Positions 16,009 through 19,296 of a DNA stretch of 19,296 nt are shown here, piece after piece; within the stretch, counting starts at the first letter, position 1, and every line of letters begins with the position of its first letter. The notes below the pieces were generated by a model. It did not search any database and was not told the origin of the DNA. It was given only the letters and a program-made list of their open reading frames with translations. Made by a program: the position numbers and the translations under genes. The stretch comes from Gammaproteobacteria bacterium (lineage in GTDB: Bacteria; Pseudomonadota; Gammaproteobacteria; Steroidobacterales; Steroidobacteraceae), in the NCBI GenBank assembly GCA_028293725.1, contig JAQGOE010000185.1:1-19296 (forward strand), in the 5' to 3' direction.

Positions 16009-17175
16009 ATGCATCCGTTCCCACCTGGACACACCTTCGCCGCCGATTTCGCACTTGCGGTGACACGCTCTGTAGACCTGCCGAACCTCCGTCGTGTCGT
16101 CAGCGAGCACGTTGAGGCCGCGGTCCGTGACCCTCGCGTCTCAGGCGCCCAACGGATAGTGATGGGCGGCTCCGGCGACAGCATGTTCGCGGCGGTCGCT
16201 CTGGCGCAGGCGTTTCGGCGTTGGACAGGGTTGCCAACCGAGGGGCGCACGGCCATCGAGCTCGCGCGCTACGAGACTCCTCTGTTGAGTCCGAAGGACC
16301 TGGTCATCAGCATTTCAAACTCGGGCAGCTCCTCTCGCGCACGCGAAGTCGTTTTGCTGGCGAAGGACCGCGGCGCGCCGACGCTTGGCGTGACCGGCAG
16401 TATGACCGGCGCCCTGGCACGCCAGGCCGACTTCGTGGTGCATCGCCCGGTTCATGAGGAAATTGGCCTGCCTTCATACTACGGGCGCTGCCTCCTGAAC
16501 TTCGCTGAGTACATGGCGGTGTTGTACGCCCTTTACTCGTTTGCGCTCGCGCTGGGTGTAAAGCGAGGACACATCACGGCCGCAACGCAGGCCGAGCGTT
16601 TGGATCGCATCGAGAAGGCCATCGAGGCGCAGGGCGCGATTGCAGCCCGCATCGAGCCGGCGATCGCCAAGCTGTGCGAGCAATTGGGGGATATCGATAC
16701 CATCTGGGCCATCGGTGCAGGCCCGAGCCAGGGCACCGCGAAGTACAGTGCGGCGAAGTTTCATGAGCAGATGCCCATCAACGGCATAGCGTGCGACTTG
16801 GAGGAATGGGCGCACCTGGAATACTTCCTGACACTCAAATGGGGCCCCCGCAGCGTCGTTATGGTGATCGCGCCGCCTGGCAATAGTCTCGACCGCGCGC
16901 AGGAGATGGTTCGTGGAATCGGCAATGCGGGCGGCCGCGCGATCGTGGTACACGCCACTCCCGAGGTCGCGTTCCCCGAGGCCTTCCTGTCGATCGACGT
17001 CGGAGACGATGTTGACGAGTGGCTATCGCCTCTGGTCTATCATATGCCCGCGCAGCTGTTGGTATTGCACATGGCTGCGCGCGCTGGGATTCCCTTTATT
17101 CCGATGAGGCGCCATGACGAGACGTGGCTCATCGCCAAGGGAATCGTCCGCGACCGCGCGCAGGGACTCGGCTGA
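16009..17175 (+). CDS. Double-SIS-domain sugar-phosphate isomerase/deglycase-like protein
   Basis: The 388-residue protein has two sugar-isomerase (SIS) domains. The first shows MGGSGDSMFAAVALA (52-66) and SISNSGSSSRAREVV (101-115, the phosphate-binding Ser cluster). The second shows GAGPSQGTAKYSAAKFHE (236-253). A Glu/His cluster follows at CDLEEWAHLEYF (262-273), where GlmS- and FrlB-type enzymes place catalytic residues. The family includes glucosamine-6-phosphate synthase isomerase domains, AgaS, and the fructosamine-6-phosphate deglycases FrlB/FraB. It lacks the GlmS glutaminase domain. It sits 76 bp after the importer genes and 33 bp before a PfkB kinase, an arrangement like frlB/frlD. 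A deglycase or ketose/aldose isomerase on a phosphorylated sugar adduct is the favoured reading; the substrate is not proven. Confidence 0.85.
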   Translation: MHPFPPGHTFAADFALAVTRSVDLPNLRRVVSEHVEAAVRDPRVSGAQRIVMGGSGDSMFAAVALAQAFRRWTGLPTEGRTAIELARYETPLLSPKDLVISISNSGSSSRAREVVLLAKDRGAPTLGVTGSMTGALARQADFVVHRPVHEEIGLPSYYGRCLLNFAEYMAVLYALYSFALALGVKRGHITAATQAERLDRIEKAIEAQGAIAARIEPAIAKLCEQLGDIDTIWAIGAGPSQGTAKYSAAKFHEQMPINGIACDLEEWAHLEYFLTLKWGPRSVVMVIAPPGNSLDRAQEMVRGIGNAGGRAIVVHATPEVAFPEAFLSIDVGDDVDEWLSPLVYHMPAQLLVLHMAARAGIPFIPMRRHDETWLIAKGIVRDRAQGLG

Positions 17176-17198
17176 CCCGATCACTCCACGGCGCCTCC

Positions 17199-17203
17199 GG
17201 AGG
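17199..17203 (+). promoter_or_regulatory. Ribosome binding site ahead of a TTG start
   Basis: GGAGG (within GGAGGG) lies 5 nt before the TTG at 17209. It supports that non-ATG start for the PfkB-family gene, and no in-frame ATG lies nearby that would keep the first beta-strand. Confidence 0.65.
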
Positions 17204-17208
17204 GATTT

Positions 17209-18282
17209 TTGGCCGCACAAATCAAGCCCGATCTGATCATCATTGGCCAGGTCACCGTCGACGACGTCGTGCCCGCGGCTCCGGGCGCCTGGCGACGGCA
17301 GATCGGTGGCAGCAGTTTGTATGCGCTCGCCGGCGCACGCCTGTGGCTCGATGCGTCCCGTATCGGCCTGGTCGCGCGGGTAGGGCGTGACTACCCCTTC
17401 GACATAGAGGCCCTGCTTTGCGGCGTCGGGTTGCAGCACATTGCGCTGGCGAAATTTCCCGGCGAGCACCTCGTGGAGTGGCTCATCTACGAGGCAGACG
17501 GGAGCCGACGCTCGCTACCGAGGAACGCGCAGCTGTTGGATGTTGGGGCAGAGGGTGATGTGGGGTCGGAGGGTCATGTCGAGTCGGAGGGCGATGTCGG
17601 GTCTGACCTGGACGCCGGCGTATCTCCGGGCGCTGGCCCTGAGCGTGCCCAGATCAGCCGAGGGGCCCGAGCTGAGGGCGACACCCATCGCGCCCCCGCG
17701 TCTCTACATCCCTACCGCCAGAAGCTCCTCGACATCGCACCCACCGCCGAGGAAATTCCGCCGTCCTGGCTGCCCGCAGCGGCCATACACCTATGCCCTC
17801 AGGTCAGTACTCGGCACCGCGACAGCCTGCGGTTCCTCCGCAACTCAGCCCGCTGGATCTCAGTAGATCCCTCTCCCCACTACAGCCGCTCGTTAGACCC
17901 GACCGGCCTGGCGCAATTTCTAGAAGGCGCGACCGCCTTTCTACCCAGCGCACAGGAAGTACGCCCGCTATTGCGTAATAAAAATCCCGAAGCCGTAGCG
18001 CTGGAATTGCACCACGCCGGTTTCGCTGAAGTAGTGTTGAAGCGAGGTGCAGACCCCGTCGTCCTCTCGACAATGGACGCGACGCAGACCGTCCCCATCG
18101 CCGCCACGCACCCCGTCGATCCAACTGGTGCCGGCGACAGCTTCTGCGGCGCCTACGCAGCCTGCCGCCTGCTGGGTCACGAGCCCGTCGAGGCCGCCCG
18201 TCGCGCTGCCGCCAGCGCCGTGTTGGTTGTAGGCTGCAGTGGTGTCGAGGCGGCCCTTCAACTCACCACACCGAGAGTGTGA
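17209..18282 (+). CDS. PfkB-family carbohydrate kinase with a repeat insertion
   Basis: The 357-residue product is a ribokinase/PfkB-fold kinase: DLIIIGQVTVDD (8-19), QIGGSSLYALAGARLWL (31-47), ARVGRDYPFD (56-65), VVLKRGADPV and the catalytic DPTGAGDSFCGAYA (304-317, Asp310 as base). It phosphorylates a sugar, or a sugar conjugate, with ATP in the cytosol. The start is TTG with a good GGAGG. About 50 residues from 115 to 165 are absent from ordinary family members; they include three copies of a six-residue acidic unit (EGDVGS/EGHVES/EGDVGS) and explain the extra length over the usual 300. It follows the SIS gene by 33 bp. The pair resembles the kinase and deglycase of fructosamine catabolism. 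The sugar is unknown. Confidence 0.87.
   Translation: MAAQIKPDLIIIGQVTVDDVVPAAPGAWRRQIGGSSLYALAGARLWLDASRIGLVARVGRDYPFDIEALLCGVGLQHIALAKFPGEHLVEWLIYEADGSRRSLPRNAQLLDVGAEGDVGSEGHVESEGDVGSDLDAGVSPGAGPERAQISRGARAEGDTHRAPASLHPYRQKLLDIAPTAEEIPPSWLPAAAIHLCPQVSTRHRDSLRFLRNSARWISVDPSPHYSRSLDPTGLAQFLEGATAFLPSAQEVRPLLRNKNPEAVALELHHAGFAEVVLKRGADPVVLSTMDATQTVPIAATHPVDPTGAGDSFCGAYAACRLLGHEPVEAARRAAASAVLVVGCSGVEAALQLTTPRV
17551..17604 (+). repeat. Three tandem 18-bp repeats inside the PfkB gene
   Basis: Three imperfect units lie at 17551-17568, 17569-17586 and 17587-17604, each beginning GAGGG and encoding EGDVGS, EGHVES and EGDVGS. The array keeps the reading frame and falls in an insertion between conserved parts of the kinase. 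It looks like replication-slippage expansion of a surface loop. Confidence 0.85.
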
Positions 18283-18685
18283 GACGGAAGCTTCCCGGTA
18301 CGCTGAAGTTGCGTCCGGCCTCAGTCGCAGAAGTAGGACGCTTCCGCACGCCAAGTGACCCGCTGACCTCTTGGTTCCTGGCGTTTCCCTGGCGCCGTGG
18401 GCGCTGTTTCGCGGTGCGCGGCTTCTCGCGTCCGCTGCGTCGGATGTCCGCTGGTGCAACACGCGTACAAGTAACATGTGCGGACTCGTCACGGTAAGTG
18501 CCACGCGGTTCACACGCGTGTTGGACGAGAAATAACTCACGGACATAAGCCTGTTCTCTGTTGAGATATCGTCGATTTCTCATCATTACAGTGTGTCTTC
18601 AACACAAATAAAGGATTGCTTTCAGAGTCAGCTCGCGTTGAGATAGCAGCTTACCCCTTGCTCGCATGCACTCGACTGCTCACTC
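18283..18685. other. About 400 bp without a convincing gene
   Basis: This stretch separates the kinase stop from the Rpn-like gene. Open frames here on both strands lack recognisable domains and overlap each other. Short inverted repeats are present: CGGAAGC/GCTTCCG (18285-18291 and 18340-18346), and CAACACGCGT/ACGCGTGTTG (18457-18466 and 18514-18523). None has the compact GC stem and T-run of a standard terminator. The base composition becomes more AT-rich from about 18525 to 18625, which may mark a promoter for the downstream gene, but no clear -35/-10 pair was found. Confidence 0.5.
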
Positions 18686-19296
18686 GTGCCTGACTCGGAC
18701 TCGCTGTATCACCGGCTGTTTGCCCATCCGCGGATGGTGGAGGGGCTCGTGCGCGAGTTCGTTCCGCGGGCCTTGGTCGCTGACCTGGATTTCTCCGGAC
18801 TGCAGCGCATCAATCCCAAGTTTCACTGCGGCCGCCGTTCGGCGCGACGGCGCGAAGGCGATGTTATCTGGAGACTGCCGACCTGTGAGGGCAGCGACAT
18901 CTATCTGTATCTTCTGATCGAGTTCCAAAGCGAGAGCGACGCATGGATGGCCGTGCGCACGCAGGTCTACCAGGGCCTACTGTGGCAGCAGGTCATTGAC
19001 GAGCAGAAACTCAAGGCACCTGCGCGGCTACCCCCGCTGCTGTTGCTGGTGCTTTACAATGGCGAGCGGCGCTGGAAAGGCGCGAGCGCGATCAGAGAGC
19101 TGATCGCGCTCTCGCCGGATTCGGCGCTGTGGCCCTGGCAGCCACAAGTCCACTATTATTTGCTGGATATAGGCGCTTTTCCCAAGGACAAGCTGGCGCG
19201 GCGCGCCAGCCTCGCGGCGCTCCTGTTTCGCCTGGAGCAACGGCATTCTCCCGAGGAGCTCCAGGATCTGCTGGATGAGGTGATCAGCTGGTTCCG
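18686..19296 (+). CDS. Rpn family (transposase_31-like, PD-(D/E)XK) protein, 5' part
   Basis: From a GTG at 18686 the frame stays open for 203 codons to the right edge. The N-terminus SDSLYHRLFAHPRMVEGLVREFVP and the later YQGLLWQQVIDEQ and LLLLVLYNGERRW blocks match the Rpn/YhgA-like family of recombination-promoting nucleases (PF04754). A PD-(D/E)XK-type core is visible as Asp59 (GDVIWRL) and Glu79-x-Gln81 (LIEFQSE), with Gln replacing Lys as is common in the family. These are DNA endonuclease-like proteins once annotated as transposases. The start has a poor ribosome site, but an in-frame TAG at 18644 leaves little alternative. It is unrelated in function to the operon upstream and may mark the end of the catabolic cluster. 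The C-terminus is outside the window. Confidence 0.85.
   Translation, partial: MPDSDSLYHRLFAHPRMVEGLVREFVPRALVADLDFSGLQRINPKFHCGRRSARRREGDVIWRLPTCEGSDIYLYLLIEFQSESDAWMAVRTQVYQGLLWQQVIDEQKLKAPARLPPLLLLVLYNGERRWKGASAIRELIALSPDSALWPWQPQVHYYLLDIGAFPKDKLARRASLAALLFRLEQRHSPEELQDLLDEVISWF

Noticed and set aside
18285..18346. Inverted repeat CGGAAGC/GCTTCCG considered as the operon terminator
   Set aside because: The stem is short, the loop is about 48 nt, and no T-run follows, so a rho-independent terminator is not supported.
18279..18497. Small plus-strand open frame (72 codons) after the kinase, with a counterpart on the minus strand
   Set aside because: No domain, no ribosome site, and it starts within the kinase gene; coding status could not be supported on either strand.

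Overview
The window is high-GC DNA packed with genes on both strands. A TonB-dependent outer-membrane receptor, an NCS1 permease and a Dpp/Opp-type ABC importer point to a Gram-negative proteobacterium. The lineage cannot be fixed from this sequence alone; a gammaproteobacterium is a guess. No rRNA, tRNA, CRISPR array or insertion sequence was found.

Region 1 (1-2154, minus strand) is a compact ureide operon read right to left: puuE-type allantoinase, allantoicase (alc), then ureidoglycolate lyase (allA), which is cut by the left window edge. Together they convert allantoin to allantoate, then ureidoglycolate and urea, then glyoxylate and urea. A divergent NCS1-family permease (2275-3690) probably imports the purine or ureide substrate.

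Region 2 (3656-4910) holds a minus-strand GntR/FCD regulator whose end overlaps the end of the permease gene tail to tail. It is followed by a roughly 0.5 kb divergent regulatory region. That region contains two perfect TTGT-NN-ACAA palindromes whose centres are 12 bp apart, the best candidate operator in the window.

Region 3 (4911-18282, plus strand) is a tightly packed run of eleven genes: TonB-dependent receptor, Asp/Glu/hydantoin-type racemase, subtype-III amidohydrolase (TrzA/SsnA-like), a second divergent PuuE-like deacetylase-fold protein, substrate-binding protein, two permeases and two ATPases of a Dpp/Opp-type importer, a double-SIS sugar-phosphate protein, and a PfkB-family kinase. 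Most junctions are overlaps or gaps under 35 bp. The run reads as a self-contained uptake and catabolism system: outer membrane, periplasm, inner membrane, then cytosolic enzymes. The SIS plus PfkB pair recalls the deglycase/kinase pairs of Amadori-compound (fructosamine) catabolism, while the racemase, amidohydrolase and PuuE-like protein suggest a cyclic ureide, hydantoin or N-heterocycle. An N-glycosylated or sugar-conjugated nitrogen compound would explain both halves. This is inference, and it is the most interesting candidate for an undescribed pathway here.

Region 4 (18283-19296) has about 400 bp with no convincing gene, then the start of an Rpn-family (PD-(D/E)XK, transposase_31-like) protein that runs off the right edge.
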